A DNA stretch of 64,000 nt from NCBI GenBank assembly GCA_018110825.1, contig JAGBCL010000027.1:23169-87168 (forward strand), written 5' to 3'. The notes under the pieces are model-generated. The model did no database searches. It saw only the letters and a list, made by a program, of their open reading frames with translations, and had not been told where the DNA came from. Below, in pieces: positions 7,881 through 16,608 of this stretch; positions within the stretch are counted from its first letter, which is position 1, and every line of letters begins with the position of its first letter. A program made the translations under genes and the position numbers. The DNA is from Oscillospiraceae bacterium (lineage in GTDB: Bacteria > Bacillota > Clostridia > Oscillospirales > Ruminococcaceae).

Positions 7881-9965
7881 ATGCCAAGAGATTGTTCACT
7901 TGAACAAACAAGAAATATTGGTATAATGGCTCACATTGACGCAGGTAAAACAACCACAACTGAGCGTATCCTTTTCTATACAGGTATTAACCATAAGATC
8001 GGTGAAACTCACGAAGGTTCTGCAACAATGGACTGGATGGCGCAGGAGCAGGAGAGAGGTATTACAATTACCTCCGCTGCTACAACTGCACACTGGGCAG
8101 GCCATAGAATCAATATCATTGACACCCCAGGTCACGTTGACTTTACAGTAGAAGTTGAACGTTCACTCCGTGTACTCGACGGTTCTGTAACAGTTCTTTG
8201 TGCTAAGGGCGGTGTTGAGCCTCAGACTGAAACAGTTTGGAGACAGGCTAACAAATATATGGTACCAAGAATGGTATACGTTAACAAGATGGATATCATG
8301 GGCGCTAACTTCTACCGTGTTGTAGATATGATGCTCGAACGTCTCAAGTGTAACGCTGTTCCGATTCAGCTTCCTATCGGTTCTGAATCCACATTCAAGG
8401 GTATCATCGACCTCGTAGAAATGAAGGCATACTGCTACTACGATGACCTCGGCAAGGATATCAGAGTTGAAGAAATCCCTGCTGATATGGTTGACAAGGC
8501 TAATGAATATCGTGAAAAGCTCCTCGAAGCTGTTGCTGAACAGGACGAGGAAATCATGATGAAATACCTTGATGGTGAAGAACTCACAATTGACGAAATC
8601 AAGATGTGTATCCGTAAGGGTACAATCGCTAACGCTATGGTTCCTGTTGTATGTGGTACATCCTACAAGAACAAGGGCGTTCAGAAGCTTCTTGATGCAG
8701 TTGTTGACTATATGCCATCTCCACTTGATATCCCACCAATCAAGGGTATCAACCCAGATACAGAGCAGGAAGAAGAAAGACCTTCCTCCGACAAGGAACC
8801 ATTTGCAGCTCTTGCATTCAAGATTGCAACTGACCCATTTGTTGGTAAGCTCTGCTACTTCCGTGTATATTCCGGTACAGTAGATTCCGGTGCTACAGTT
8901 CTCAACGCAACTAAGGATAACTCCGAAAGAATGGGTCGTATCCTTCAGATGCACTCCAACCACAGAAAGGATATCGATACTGTATACGCAGGCGATATCG
9001 CTGCATGTGTTGGTGTTAAGAACACAACAACAGGTGATACACTCTGTGATCCAAAGGCACCTATCATTCTCGAATCCATGGAATTCCCAGAGCCTGTTAT
9101 CCAGCTCGCTATCGAGCCTAAGACAAAGGCTGGTCAGGAAAAGATGGGTATCGGTCTTGCTAAGCTTGCTGAAGAAGACCCAACCTTCAGAACATGGACT
9201 GATGAAGAAACAGGTCAGACAATTATCGCTGGTATGGGTGAGCTTCACCTTGATATCATCGTTGACCGTCTCCTCAGAGAATTTAAGGTTGAGGCTAACA
9301 TCGGTGCACCTCAGGTTGCTTATAAGGAAACAATCAAGAAGCTCGCTGACGTTGATCACAAGTATGCACGTCAGTCTGGTGGTAAGGGTCAGTATGGTCA
9401 CGTTAAGATCAAGGTTGAGCCTAACGAATCCGGTAAGGGTTACGAGTTTGTTAATGCCGTTGTCGGCGGTGCTATTCCTAAGGAATACATCCCAGCTGTT
9501 GACAAGGGTATCCAGGGCGCTATGAAGGCTGGTGTACTCGCTGGCTATCAGGTAGTTGACGTTAAGGTTACACTTTACGATGGTTCTTACCACGAAGTTG
9601 ACTCCTCTGAAATGGCGTTCTCTATCGCTGGCTCCATGGCTTTCAAGGAAGCTATGAAGAAGGCAGACGCTTGCATCCTCGAACCAATTATGAAGGTTGC
9701 AGCTATCGTTCCTGGTGATTATATGGGTACTGTAATCGGCGACCTCAACGCTCGTCGTGGTCAGATCCTCGGTCAGGAAATTAACAATGGCGTTGCTCAG
9801 GTTGACGCTCTTGTTCCGCTGTCTGAAATGTTCGGTTACTCCAACGACCTCCGTTCCAAGACACAGGGTCGTGGTCAGTACTCTATGGAACCAGACAGCT
9901 ATATCGAAGTTCCACGCTCCATCGCAGAAAAGATCATGTCTGCAAGAAGCAAGGGCAACGATTAA
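7881..9965 (+). CDS. fusA: Elongation factor G
   Basis: EF-G is the GTPase that drives tRNA-mRNA translocation after each peptide bond and helps recycle ribosomes. At 694 residues it has the normal length. The P-loop [13 protein letters not shown] is near residue 17, followed by [17 protein letters not shown] and NKMD. Domain IV, with the decoding-centre loop GGKGQYGHV near residue 500, and domain V are complete. The Shine-Dalgarno GGAGG lies 7 bases before the ATG. It follows rpsG by 56 bases and has no promoter of its own that I can see, so it is read from the rpsL promoter. Confidence 0.98.
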   Translation: MPRDCSLEQTRNIGIMAHIDAGKTTTTERILFYTGINHKIGETHEGSATMDWMAQEQERGITITSAATTAHWAGHRINIIDTPGHVDFTVEVERSLRVLDGSVTVLCAKGGVEPQTETVWRQANKYMVPRMVYVNKMDIMGANFYRVVDMMLERLKCNAVPIQLPIGSESTFKGIIDLVEMKAYCYYDDLGKDIRVEEIPADMVDKANEYREKLLEAVAEQDEEIMMKYLDGEELTIDEIKMCIRKGTIANAMVPVVCGTSYKNKGVQKLLDAVVDYMPSPLDIPPIKGINPDTEQEEERPSSDKEPFAALAFKIATDPFVGKLCYFRVYSGTVDSGATVLNATKDNSERMGRILQMHSNHRKDIDTVYAGDIAACVGVKNTTTGDTLCDPKAPIILESMEFPEPVIQLAIEPKTKAGQEKMGIGLAKLAEEDPTFRTWTDEETGQTIIAGMGELHLDIIVDRLLREFKVEANIGAPQVAYKETIKKLADVDHKYARQSGGKGQYGHVKIKVEPNESGKGYEFVNAVVGGAIPKEYIPAVDKGIQGAMKAGVLAGYQVVDVKVTLYDGSYHEVDSSEMAFSIAGSMAFKEAMKKADACILEPIMKVAAIVPGDYMGTVIGDLNARRGQILGQEINNGVAQVDALVPLSEMFGYSNDLRSKTQGRGQYSMEPDSYIEVPRSIAEKIMSARSKGND

Positions 9966-9993
9966 TATTTTTTATAAAATTTGAAGAAAACAC

Positions 9994-10022
9994 TTGCAAT
10001 TTTTTATTAAATCTGATAAAAT
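9994..10022 (+). promoter_or_regulatory. sigma-A promoter of tuf
   Basis: TTGCAA (9994-9999) and TAAAAT (10017-10022) are 17 bp apart, about 48 bp before the tuf start, allowing tuf to be transcribed apart from fusA. Confidence 0.7.
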
Positions 10023-10069
10023 AAAAGTGTTAGTATTCTACTATAATATTTATAAGGAGGACTATTCCA

Positions 10070-11272
10070 ATGGCAAAGGCTAAATTTGAAAGAACCAAAC
10101 CACACGTTAACATTGGTACAATCGGTCACGTTGACCATGGTAAGACAACTCTTACTGCTGCTATCACAAAGTATCTCTCCCTCAAGGGACAGGCTGCATT
10201 CGAAGATTACGCAAACATCGATAAGGCTCCAGAAGAAAGAGAAAGAGGTATTACAATCAACACAGCTCACGTTGAGTACGAAACTGACAACCGTCACTAC
10301 GCTCACGTTGACTGCCCAGGCCACGCTGACTATGTTAAGAACATGATCACTGGTGCTGCTCAGATGGACGGTGCTATCCTCGTAGTTGCTTCCACAGACG
10401 GCCCTATGGCTCAGACTAAGGAACACCTTCTCCTCGCTCGTCAGGTAGGCGTACCTTACATCGTAGTATTCATGAACAAGGCTGACCAGGTTGACGACCC
10501 AGAGCTCCTCGAACTCGTTGAAATGGACATCCGTGAAACACTTGATAAGTATGAATTCCCTGGCGATGATACACCAATCATCATCGGTTCTGCTTTCAAG
10601 GCTCTCGATTCTGCTTCCAAGGATCCAACAGCTCCTGAATATGAATGCATCCAGAAGCTTATGGACGCTGTAGACTCCTACATTCCTACACCTGAAAGAA
10701 AGGCAGACCTTCCTTTCATCATGCCTGTTGAAGACGTATTTACAATCACAGGCCGTGGTACAGTTGCTACAGGTAGAGTTGAAAGAGGTCAGCTCAAGAC
10801 TGGTGACGAAGTTGAAATCGTTGGTCTTAAGGATGAAAAGTCCAAGACAGTTGTTACTGGTATCGAAATGTTCAGAAAGATCCTTGACTACGCTGAAGCA
10901 GGCGATAACATCGGTGCTCTTCTCCGTGGTGTTCAGAGATCTGACATTGAAAGAGGCCAGGTTCTCTGTAAGCCAGGCTCCATCAACCCACACACAAAGT
11001 TCAAGGGTCAGGTTTACGTTCTTAAGAAGGAAGAAGGCGGACGTCACACTCCATTCTTCAACAACTACAGACCTCAGTTCTATTTCAGAACAACTGACGT
11101 TACTGGTGTAATCACACTTCCAGCTGATAAGGAAATGTGCATGCCTGGTGATAACGTTGCTATCGACGTTGAACTCATCACACCAATCGCTATCGAAGAC
11201 GGTCTCCGTTTCGCTATCCGTGAAGGTGGTAGAACAGTAGGTTCAGGCGTTGTTACAGCTATCAATGAATAA
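10070..11272 (+). CDS. tuf: Elongation factor Tu
   Basis: EF-Tu carries aminoacyl-tRNA to the ribosome as a GTP complex. The 400-residue protein has the P-loop GHVDHGKTT near residue 19, the switch-I segment [15 protein letters not shown], and NKAD for guanine binding. Domains II and III follow with the usual [13 protein letters not shown] and the C-terminal [17 protein letters not shown] lies 8 bases before the ATG. It ends the str cluster and has its own promoter and a strong terminator. Codon choice in this gene is the most biased of the window, as expected for an abundant protein. Confidence 0.98.
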   Translation: MAKAKFERTKPHVNIGTIGHVDHGKTTLTAAITKYLSLKGQAAFEDYANIDKAPEERERGITINTAHVEYETDNRHYAHVDCPGHADYVKNMITGAAQMDGAILVVASTDGPMAQTKEHLLLARQVGVPYIVVFMNKADQVDDPELLELVEMDIRETLDKYEFPGDDTPIIIGSAFKALDSASKDPTAPEYECIQKLMDAVDSYIPTPERKADLPFIMPVEDVFTITGRGTVATGRVERGQLKTGDEVEIVGLKDEKSKTVVTGIEMFRKILDYAEAGDNIGALLRGVQRSDIERGQVLCKPGSINPHTKFKGQVYVLKKEEGGRHTPFFNNYRPQFYFRTTDVTGVITLPADKEMCMPGDNVAIDVELITPIAIEDGLRFAIREGGRTVGSGVVTAINE

Positions 11273-11281
11273 TTGATTTTA

Positions 11282-11311
11282 AATCCCCATACCTCGGTAT
11301 GGGGATTTTTA
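11282..11311 (+). terminator. intrinsic terminator of tuf
   Basis: A perfect 12-bp stem (11282-11293 with 11296-11307) with a tight loop is followed by TTTTTA-type sequence directly after tuf. Confidence 0.9.
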
Positions 11312-11326
11312 TATGGAGAATTTGCT

Positions 11327-11788
11327 ATGTGCTTTATTTGTGATAGAATTGAAATGATAAAAAATGGAACAAACTCATACTTTGTGAAAGAGCTGGAAAC
11401 AGGCTATGTTGTAATAGGTGATAACCAACATTTCAAAGGTTATACTATATTCCTTTGTAAAGAACATAAAACTGAATTGTTCCAGTTGAACAATTCGACC
11501 AAAATGAAGTTTCTTGAGGAAATGTCCGTTGTAGCTGAGGCTGTGTCAAAAGCCTTCAGAGCAGAGAAGATGAACTATGAGTTGCTTGGAAACGGCGATA
11601 CCCACCTTCACTGGCATCTTTTCCCAAGAAAAACAGGTGACATTGAAAATTACGGGAACAACGGTAAGGGTCCTGTTTGGTGGTATCCCATGCACTTGAT
11701 GTACGATGACAGCAATCGTCCTACCGACAATGAACTTAATGAGATGAAACAGAAATTGCTGACAGAACTTGATAAGCTGATAAAATAA
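11327..11788 (+). CDS. HIT-family nucleotide-binding protein
   Basis: HIT proteins are small cytoplasmic hydrolases or transferases acting on nucleoside phosphates such as dinucleoside polyphosphates or adenylyl-amidates. The family signature HLHWHLFP (His-x-His-x-His) is near residue 100, and the middle histidine is the expected nucleophile. Two cysteines at the N-terminus (CFIC) may bind zinc, as in many bacterial HIT proteins. I place the start at the ATG at 11327 because GGAGA lies just upstream; the longer open frame reads through the tuf terminator hairpin and is not credible. The product is 153 residues. The gene lies between two terminators. Confidence 0.88.
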   Translation: MCFICDRIEMIKNGTNSYFVKELETGYVVIGDNQHFKGYTIFLCKEHKTELFQLNNSTKMKFLEEMSVVAEAVSKAFRAEKMNYELLGNGDTHLHWHLFPRKTGDIENYGNNGKGPVWWYPMHLMYDDSNRPTDNELNEMKQKLLTELDKLIK

Positions 11789-11820
11789 AAAATCCCCGTA
11801 CAGAAGTACGGGGATTTAAT
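11789..11820 (+). terminator. intrinsic terminator after the HIT gene
   Basis: A perfect 11-bp stem (11791-11801 with 11806-11816) directly follows the stop codon. The following T-tract is short, but A-runs before the stem make it usable on the opposite strand too. Confidence 0.7.
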
Positions 11821-11920
11821 ACTAATCACCAATAAAACTGTATACAAAAAATCTTCGCAAAAATCATATACGCAAATTTTAGCTCGATTTTTTGTACAGT
11901 TTTAATCGGTGCTTAGTATA
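11818..11920. repeat. long imperfect inverted repeat, about 35 bp per arm
   Basis: The left arm (11818-11853) and right arm (11886-11920) match over about 30 positions with two small gaps, leaving a 32-base centre. The RNA from either strand would form a long hairpin. It sits at the 3' side of the ferredoxin gene, between that gene and the HIT terminator. It codes for nothing visible. Confidence 0.7.
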
Positions 11921-11935
11921 AGTACTCTTTGTTGA

Positions 11936-12106
11936 TTATTCAGCAACAGGAGCAGATACAGGGCAAGCGTCAGCACAAGCGCCGCAGTCGATGCATGTTG
12001 CAGCGTCGATAACGTACTTGCCGTCACCCTCAGAAATAGCGTTTACAGGGCAGCCGTCTGCGCAAGCGCCGCAGCTGATGCAATCGTCGTTGATGATGTA
12101 TGCCAT
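11936..12106 (-). CDS. 2[4Fe-4S] ferredoxin
   Basis: A 56-residue low-potential electron carrier, of the kind that serves pyruvate:ferredoxin oxidoreductase, hydrogenase and Rnf-type complexes in anaerobes. Two classical cluster motifs are complete: CISCGACADGCP near residue 9 and CIDCGACADACP near residue 38, each with CxxCxxCxxxCP spacing. The N-terminus MAYIIND and the short acidic C-terminus fit clostridial ferredoxins. The Shine-Dalgarno GGAGGTG lies about 9 bases before the ATG at 12106. The gene is monocistronic, on the strand opposite its neighbours. No partner oxidoreductase is in the window. Confidence 0.95.
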   Translation of the reverse strand: MAYIINDDCISCGACADGCPVNAISEGDGKYVIDAATCIDCGACADACPVSAPVAE

Positions 12107-12175
12107 TGAAAAACACCTCCATGTTTGGTCTTGGGAAATGTATTCCGAAAGCTTATTTCGGATTTCCTAACTACT

Positions 12176-12203
12176 ATTTTAACATATTTTTCGAAAAATG
12201 CAA
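12176..12203 (-). promoter_or_regulatory. sigma-A promoter of the ferredoxin gene
   Basis: On the minus strand, TTGCAT (12203-12198) and TAAAAT (12181-12176) are 16 bp apart. The leader that follows has a small palindrome (around 12143-12161) pairing CCGAAA with TTTCGG. Confidence 0.55.
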
Positions 12204-12251
12204 GAGATAATTAAGAATTTTTATAAAAAGTGATTTTTTTTTGTGAAACAC

Positions 12252-12280
12252 TTGAAGTTTAGTGAAAAATATAGTACAAT
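12252..12280 (+). promoter_or_regulatory. promoter of the purine (purE) operon
   Basis: TTGAAG (12252-12257) and TACAAT (12275-12280) are 17 bp apart. Transcription from here would give a leader of about 230 bases before purE. Confidence 0.65.
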
Positions 12281-12315
12281 ATATATGATTTGAATTTGCT
12301 ATGGAGGGTTTGACC

Positions 12316-12438
12316 GTGACAATTATTGCCAACCGTTTAACTGATTCCATATATTTTTCTGCGCTGCTGTCAGGACAGTGTTCTCGCTGCGGCGGGATTT
12401 TTGTATCAAAAAATAAGTGCGTACCAATCAAGCTGTGA
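12316..12438 (+). CDS. 40-codon leader ORF upstream of purE
   Basis: A short reading frame starts at GTG (12316) with GGAGG 8 bases upstream, which is good spacing; an in-frame ATG at 12301 overlaps that site. The peptide has the cysteine pattern CSRCGG followed later by NKC, and resembles no protein I know. Its last codons and TGA stop lie inside the 5' arm of the terminator at 12430-12468, so a ribosome finishing this ORF would prevent the hairpin forming. This arrangement suggests a translated attenuator. It may alternatively be a real small protein, or chance. Confidence 0.5.
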   Translation: MTIIANRLTDSIYFSALLSGQCSRCGGIFVSKNKCVPIKL

Positions 12439-12468
12439 TTACCTGCTGTTTTCACAGCTTTTTGTTTT
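12430..12468 (+). terminator. terminator/attenuator in the purE leader
   Basis: A perfect 9-bp stem (12430-12438 with 12452-12460) is followed by TTTGTTTTG. It lies 50-88 bases before the purE start and after the operon promoter, so read-through must be regulated or partial. Confidence 0.8.
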
Positions 12469-12517
12469 GTAAAAAATAGTAATTTAGTAAATAAATTTCC
12501 GAAAAGGAGTTATATCT

Positions 12518-13015
12518 ATGTTGAAAAAAGTTGCAGTAATTATGGGCAGCGACAGCGATTTTCCTGTTGTAAAAGACGCTGTTGCGGAGTTAAAGGCTTA
12601 TGGCGTACCTTATGAGGTGCACGTTATGTCCGCTCATCGTACTCCCGAAATGGCTTCCGAATTTGCTTCAAAGGCTAAGGGAAACGGCTTCGGAATTATC
12701 ATCTGTGCAGCAGGTATGGCGGCTCACCTTGCAGGCGTAATCGCTGGTCACACAACTCTTCCGGTAATCGGTATTCCGATTAAGTCTACTTTCGACGGAC
12801 TTGACGCACTTCTTGCTACAGTTCAGATGCCTTCAGGTATCCCTGTTGCAACAGTTGCAGTAAACGGCGCAAAGAACGCTGCAATCCTTGCAATCCAGAT
12901 GCTTGCAATTTCCGATGAGGGACTTGCAGAAAAGCTTGCTGATGCAAAACTCAAGATGATTGAGGGCGTTAAGGCTAAGGACGCTAAAATGCAGCAGATG
13001 GTTGCTGAACTTTAA
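12518..13015 (+). CDS. purE: N5-carboxyaminoimidazole ribonucleotide mutase PurE (class I)
   Basis: PurE converts N5-CAIR to CAIR in purine synthesis. The 165-residue protein begins with MGSDSDFPVV, followed by SAHRTPE (catalytic His region) and CAAGMAAHLAGVIA. The later segment reads STFDGLDALLATVQMPSGIPVATV, shown here as TFDGLDALLATVQMPSG, which fits class I enzymes rather than the AIR-carboxylase class II. Class I enzymes normally work after PurK, which is not in this window. The Shine-Dalgarno AAAAGGAG is 8 bases before the ATG. It is the first enzyme gene of the operon; purF follows after 23 bases. Confidence 0.95.
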   Translation: MLKKVAVIMGSDSDFPVVKDAVAELKAYGVPYEVHVMSAHRTPEMASEFASKAKGNGFGIIICAAGMAAHLAGVIAGHTTLPVIGIPIKSTFDGLDALLATVQMPSGIPVATVAVNGAKNAAILAIQMLAISDEGLAEKLADAKLKMIEGVKAKDAKMQQMVAEL

Positions 13016-13038
13016 TTAAAATATTTGGAGATTGATTT

Positions 13039-14460
13039 ATGGGTGGATTTTTTGGAGCAGCTACTAAACATAACTGCATAAGTGACGTATTTTTCGGTAC
13101 TGACTATCACTCTCATCTTGGAACACGCCGTGGCGGTATGACCGCTTACTCAAAAGAACTTGGTTTTCAGAGGAACCTTCACAGTATTGAAAACTCGCCG
13201 TTCAGAACAAAGTTTGAAGGCGATATTGATGCAATGCAGGGCGAGCTTTGTATCGGTTGTATCAGTGACTCTGACCCACAGCCAATCCTTTTGCGTTCAA
13301 AGCTGGGTGTTTATGCAGTATGTAACATTGGTATAATTAATAATGCTGAAGCATTGAGAACAGAATTTCTTGATAATTGCTTTGCAAGCTTTGAAGCAAT
13401 GAGCAGCGGTAAGGTCAATTCCAGTTCTCTTATCGGTGCACTTATTTCTCAGAAGGATTCCTTTGTTGAGGGTATCAAGTACGCTCAGGAAAAAATTGAG
13501 GGAACGATGTCCCTGATGATTTTGACAGACCATTCTGTTATCTGTGCAAGAGATAAGAACGGTAGATTACCAATCATTATCGGTAAGCGTGATGATGGCT
13601 ACTGCTGTTCGTTCGAGTCTTTTGCTTTCCAGAAGCTTGGTTACGAAATCTATCGTGAGCTTATGCCTGGTGAAATTGTTGAGTTTACTCCTGACAGCTT
13701 TACTGTGCTTGATAAGGGTACAGACAATATGAAAATCTGTTCTTTCCTCTGGACATATTACGGTTATCCGAACTCTATTTATGAGGGTGTAACCGTTGAA
13801 ACTATGAGAACACGCAATGGTGAAATTATGGCAGAAGCTGATATAAAGAACGGTACACTTCCTGACGTTGATTATGTTTGCGGTGTTCCTGATTCAGGTG
13901 TTCCTCACGCAATCGGATACGCTAACAGAAGCGGTATCCCGTTTGCAAGACCGTTTATCAAGTATACGCCAACCTGGCCGAGAAGCTTTATGCCACAGAG
14001 CCAGACAATGAGAAACCATGTTGCAAAAATGAAGCTTGTTCCTGTTCACGAGCTTATCGAGGGCAAGAAGCTTCTGTTTGTTGACGACAGTATCGTAAGA
14101 GGAACACAGATGCGCGAAACCGTTGAATTTCTGTACGCAAACGGTGCAAAGGAAGTTCATATGCGTTCAGCGTGTCCTCCGATAATGTACAGCTGTAAAT
14201 ACCTCAATTTCTCAAGAAGCAACTCTGAGCTTGACCTTATTGCTCGTAAGATTATCCACGAGTTTGAGGGTGAAGAGGGTGTCAAGTATATTGAGGAGTA
14301 CAGCAACACAAACACAGAACGCGGCAAGAAGCTTCGTGCTGAAATCTGTAAGCGTCTGAAGCTTACTTCTCTTGAATTCCAGTCACTTGAGGGAACTGTT
14401 GAAGCAGTAGGTCTTAACCAGTGTAAGATGTGTACATACTGCTGGAACGGTAAAGGTTGA
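13039..14460 (+). CDS. purF: Amidophosphoribosyltransferase PurF with degenerate glutaminase domain
   Basis: PurF makes phosphoribosylamine from PRPP, normally using ammonia released from glutamine by an N-terminal Ntn-type glutaminase. Here the start reads MGGFFGAA where active enzymes have CGVFG, so the nucleophilic cysteine is glycine, and the glutamine-binding RYAT segment is replaced by ISDSD. The phosphoribosyltransferase domain is intact: the PRPP loop LLFVDDSIVRGTQ is near residue 352 and GVPDSGV is near residue 282. Cysteines in KICSF, MYSCKY and QCKMCTYC match the four ligands of the [4Fe-4S] cluster of the Bacillus enzyme. Operon position supports a purine role. It may use free ammonia or a partner amidotransferase. 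Length 473 is normal. Confidence 0.85.
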   Translation: MGGFFGAATKHNCISDVFFGTDYHSHLGTRRGGMTAYSKELGFQRNLHSIENSPFRTKFEGDIDAMQGELCIGCISDSDPQPILLRSKLGVYAVCNIGIINNAEALRTEFLDNCFASFEAMSSGKVNSSSLIGALISQKDSFVEGIKYAQEKIEGTMSLMILTDHSVICARDKNGRLPIIIGKRDDGYCCSFESFAFQKLGYEIYRELMPGEIVEFTPDSFTVLDKGTDNMKICSFLWTYYGYPNSIYEGVTVETMRTRNGEIMAEADIKNGTLPDVDYVCGVPDSGVPHAIGYANRSGIPFARPFIKYTPTWPRSFMPQSQTMRNHVAKMKLVPVHELIEGKKLLFVDDSIVRGTQMRETVEFLYANGAKEVHMRSACPPIMYSCKYLNFSRSNSELDLIARKIIHEFEGEEGVKYIEEYSNTNTERGKKLRAEICKRLKLTSLEFQSLEGTVEAVGLNQCKMCTYCWNGKG

Positions 14461-14484
14461 TATTTTTTGAAAGGAATAGATAAT

Positions 14485-15519
14485 ATGAAGAGTTTTTCTG
14501 ATAGCTACAAGGAAGCAGGCGTTGACGTAACCGCTGGTTATAAGTCTGTTGAACTTATGAAATCACACGTAAAGAGAACAATGACAAAGGGTGTTCTTTC
14601 AGGAATCGGCGGATTCGGCGGTCTGTTTGAAATGGATCTTTCCGATGTTAAGAACCCTGTTCTCGTTTCAGGTACTGACGGTGTTGGTACAAAAATCAAG
14701 GCAGCTTTCATTATGGACAAGCACGATACAGTTGGTATCGACTGCGTTGCTATGTGCGTAAATGATATCATCTGCTGCGGCGCAAAGCCACTGTTCTTCC
14801 TCGACTATATCGCTTGCGGCAAGAACATTCCTGAAAAGATTGCAACTATCGTTTCAGGTGTTGCTGAGGGCTGCGTGCAGGCAGGCTGTGCCCTTATCGG
14901 CGGTGAAACAGCTGAACATCCGGGTATGATGCCTGAGGACGAATACGACCTCGCAGGCTTCTCCGTAGGTGTTGTTGATAAGGATAAGATTCTTGACCCT
15001 TCCACACAAAAGGCTGGCGACGTTATGATTGCCATCAAGTCCAGCGGTATCCACTCCAACGGCTTCTCCCTTATCAGAAAGGTCTTTGATATGACTGAGG
15101 AGTCTCTCAACAAGTACTATGATGAGCTTGGTATGAAGCTTGGCGAATGTCTGCTCACACCTACAAGAATTTACGTTAAGCCAATTATGGCTCTCCTTGA
15201 CGCTGTAAATGTCAAGTCCATCAGCCATATCACAGGCGGCGGCTTCTATGAAAATATTCCGCGTGCACTTCCTGACGGGCTTTCCGCTAAGATTGCAAGA
15301 GCTGATGTTCAGGTTCTTCCTATCTTTGACCTTATCGCAAAGACAGGCAACATCCCTGAGCGTGATATGTTCAATACATATAATATGGGTGTTGGTATGT
15401 GTGTTGTTGTTGACAAGGCAGATGCTGACAAGGCTATCGCTGCACTTAAGGCTGCAGGCGAGGAAGCTTATGTTCTCGGTGAACTTGTTGAAAGCGACGA
15501 GGGCGTAATCATTTACTAA
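14485..15519 (+). CDS. purM: Phosphoribosylformylglycinamidine cyclo-ligase (AIR synthetase)
   Basis: PurM closes the imidazole ring: FGAM plus ATP gives AIR. The N-terminal [12 protein letters not shown] is the family signature, followed by [11 protein letters not shown], the dimer and ATP site SGTDGVGTK near residue 64, and [21 protein letters not shown] and [13 protein letters not shown] are present further on. I place the start at the ATG at 14485, with AAAGGA upstream; an in-frame TTG 18 bases earlier overlaps that site. The product is 344 residues, the usual length. It follows purF by 24 bases. Confidence 0.97.
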   Translation: MKSFSDSYKEAGVDVTAGYKSVELMKSHVKRTMTKGVLSGIGGFGGLFEMDLSDVKNPVLVSGTDGVGTKIKAAFIMDKHDTVGIDCVAMCVNDIICCGAKPLFFLDYIACGKNIPEKIATIVSGVAEGCVQAGCALIGGETAEHPGMMPEDEYDLAGFSVGVVDKDKILDPSTQKAGDVMIAIKSSGIHSNGFSLIRKVFDMTEESLNKYYDELGMKLGECLLTPTRIYVKPIMALLDAVNVKSISHITGGGFYENIPRALPDGLSAKIARADVQVLPIFDLIAKTGNIPERDMFNTYNMGVGMCVVVDKADADKAIAALKAAGEEAYVLGELVESDEGVIIY

Positions 15520-15527
15520 GCAATTCT

Positions 15528-15573
15528 AAGGCTGTAAATATCTTTTGCAGCCTTGACTTTTTGAGGAGGCTGC
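15528..15573 (+). other. mutually exclusive hairpins before purN
   Basis: The segment GCAGCCT (15547-15553) can pair upstream with AGGCTG (15529-15534, 7-bp stem with flanking A-T pair) or downstream with AGGCTGC (15567-15573). The second option encloses the purN Shine-Dalgarno GAGGAGG. The first is followed by a short T-run and could also act as a weak terminator. Confidence 0.5.
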
Positions 15574-15574
15574 T

Positions 15575-16201
15575 ATGAAAAATATTGTTGTACTGGTTTC
15601 GGGCGGCGGAACAAATCTCCAGGCGCTTATCGACGCTGAAAAAAGAGGGGAGATTGTCGGCGGTAAAATCACCTGCGTAATCGCCTCAAATCCCGAGGCT
15701 TACGCACTTGAACGTGCAAAGCAGAACGGAATCGCAACCCGTGTACTTGTCCGAAAGGACTACTCCGATGTGCACGCATACAGTAAGGCTATGCTCGACG
15801 CACTCAACGAGGAAAAGGCTGACCTTGTAGTTTACGCTGGTTTTATGACAATCCTCGACGAAACACTTTGCAGAGCTTATCCGAACAAGATGATTAATGT
15901 TCATCCTGCACTTATTCCGTCTTTCTGCGGCAAGGGCTTCTACGGTCTTCACGTTCACGAAGCAGCTCTTGAAAAAGGCGTAAAGGTAACAGGTGCAACA
16001 GTTCATTTTGTTACAGAAGTATGTGACGGCGGACCAATCATTCTTCAGGATACTGTCCCCGTGCTCAATGGCGATACACCTGAAATCCTCCAGCGCAGAG
16101 TTATGGAAAATGTCGAGTGGAAAATTCTCCCCAAGGCAATTTCGCTGTTCTGCCAGGACAAGATTACTGTTGACGGCGACAGGGCGTACATAAACGAGTG
16201 A
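15575..16201 (+). CDS. purN: Phosphoribosylglycinamide formyltransferase PurN
   Basis: PurN moves a formyl group from 10-formyl-tetrahydrofolate to GAR. The N-terminal loop LVSGGGTNLQAL binds the phosphoribosyl part, and AGFMTIL followed by INVHPALIPSF contains the catalytic Asn-x-His, near residue 109. VTEVCDGGPII carries the conserved Asp. At 208 residues it is of normal length. GAGGAGG lies 6 bases before the ATG but can be hidden by the hairpin at 15547-15573. The stop codon overlaps the start of the next gene. Confidence 0.96.
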   Translation: MKNIVVLVSGGGTNLQALIDAEKRGEIVGGKITCVIASNPEAYALERAKQNGIATRVLVRKDYSDVHAYSKAMLDALNEEKADLVVYAGFMTILDETLCRAYPNKMINVHPALIPSFCGKGFYGLHVHEAALEKGVKVTGATVHFVTEVCDGGPIILQDTVPVLNGDTPEILQRRVMENVEWKILPKAISLFCQDKITVDGDRAYINE

Positions 16202-16578
16202 TGGAAGTGACAAAAAAGAAAAAAATATTCAGATTTGGTGGAACAGTATTAACTTTTATCGGTTTAATTCTCATAGTTCTGAGTATTTTTTATATTGTTG
16301 CATATGACAAGTGTGAAGGTGAGCTGTACGTTACAAAAAAGAACGGAAAACAGATAGCTTACATTACATATGAATATGACGGCAGACTTTATGAGAATAT
16401 AGCATTGTCATATCATAATGCTTTTACAATGAAAAACGGAAAAACGTGTACTGTTTATATCAGTTCTGACAGTCCTGATAAGCCCAAGACAACAATTTGG
16501 GGATTAGGTGTATTTACGGTGTTGATTGGAATATTTGTATCTAAGACAGGCAGCTCGGAAACTGAAATTGAAATGTAA
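16201..16578 (+). CDS. small two-TM membrane protein, DUF3592-like
   Basis: A 125-residue protein with a membrane span near residues 14-34, an extracellular or periplasm-facing beta-rich stretch (VTKKNGKQIAYITYEYDG), and a second span near residues 97-112. The layout resembles DUF3592 proteins, three of which occur in tandem at 39.7-41.7 kb. Its function is unknown. The start ATG shares its A with the purN TGA stop, so translation is probably coupled. It has no evident role in purine synthesis and may simply ride in the operon. Confidence 0.7.
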   Translation: MEVTKKKKIFRFGGTVLTFIGLILIVLSIFYIVAYDKCEGELYVTKKNGKQIAYITYEYDGRLYENIALSYHNAFTMKNGKTCTVYISSDSPDKPKTTIWGLGVFTVLIGIFVSKTGSSETEIEM

Positions 16579-16608
16579 ATTTTAACCTCGGAAAGGATGG
16601 TTTTAACT

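Noticed and set aside
8163-9593. A 476-codon open frame on the strand opposite fusA
   Set aside because: It lies wholly inside fusA, has no ribosome-binding site, and its residues follow the antisense of highly biased codons. The same applies to the long antisense frames in tuf, lepA, secA and the AICAR transformylase gene.
12281-12517. Purine, ppGpp or PRPP riboswitch before purE
   Set aside because: The conserved junction and loop sequences of these riboswitches, as I know them, are absent; the leader ORF and terminator are better supported.
13039-14460. Pseudogene status for purF
   Set aside because: The glutaminase site is changed, but the frame is intact, the PRPP and Fe-S residues are conserved, and the gene sits in an active-looking operon.
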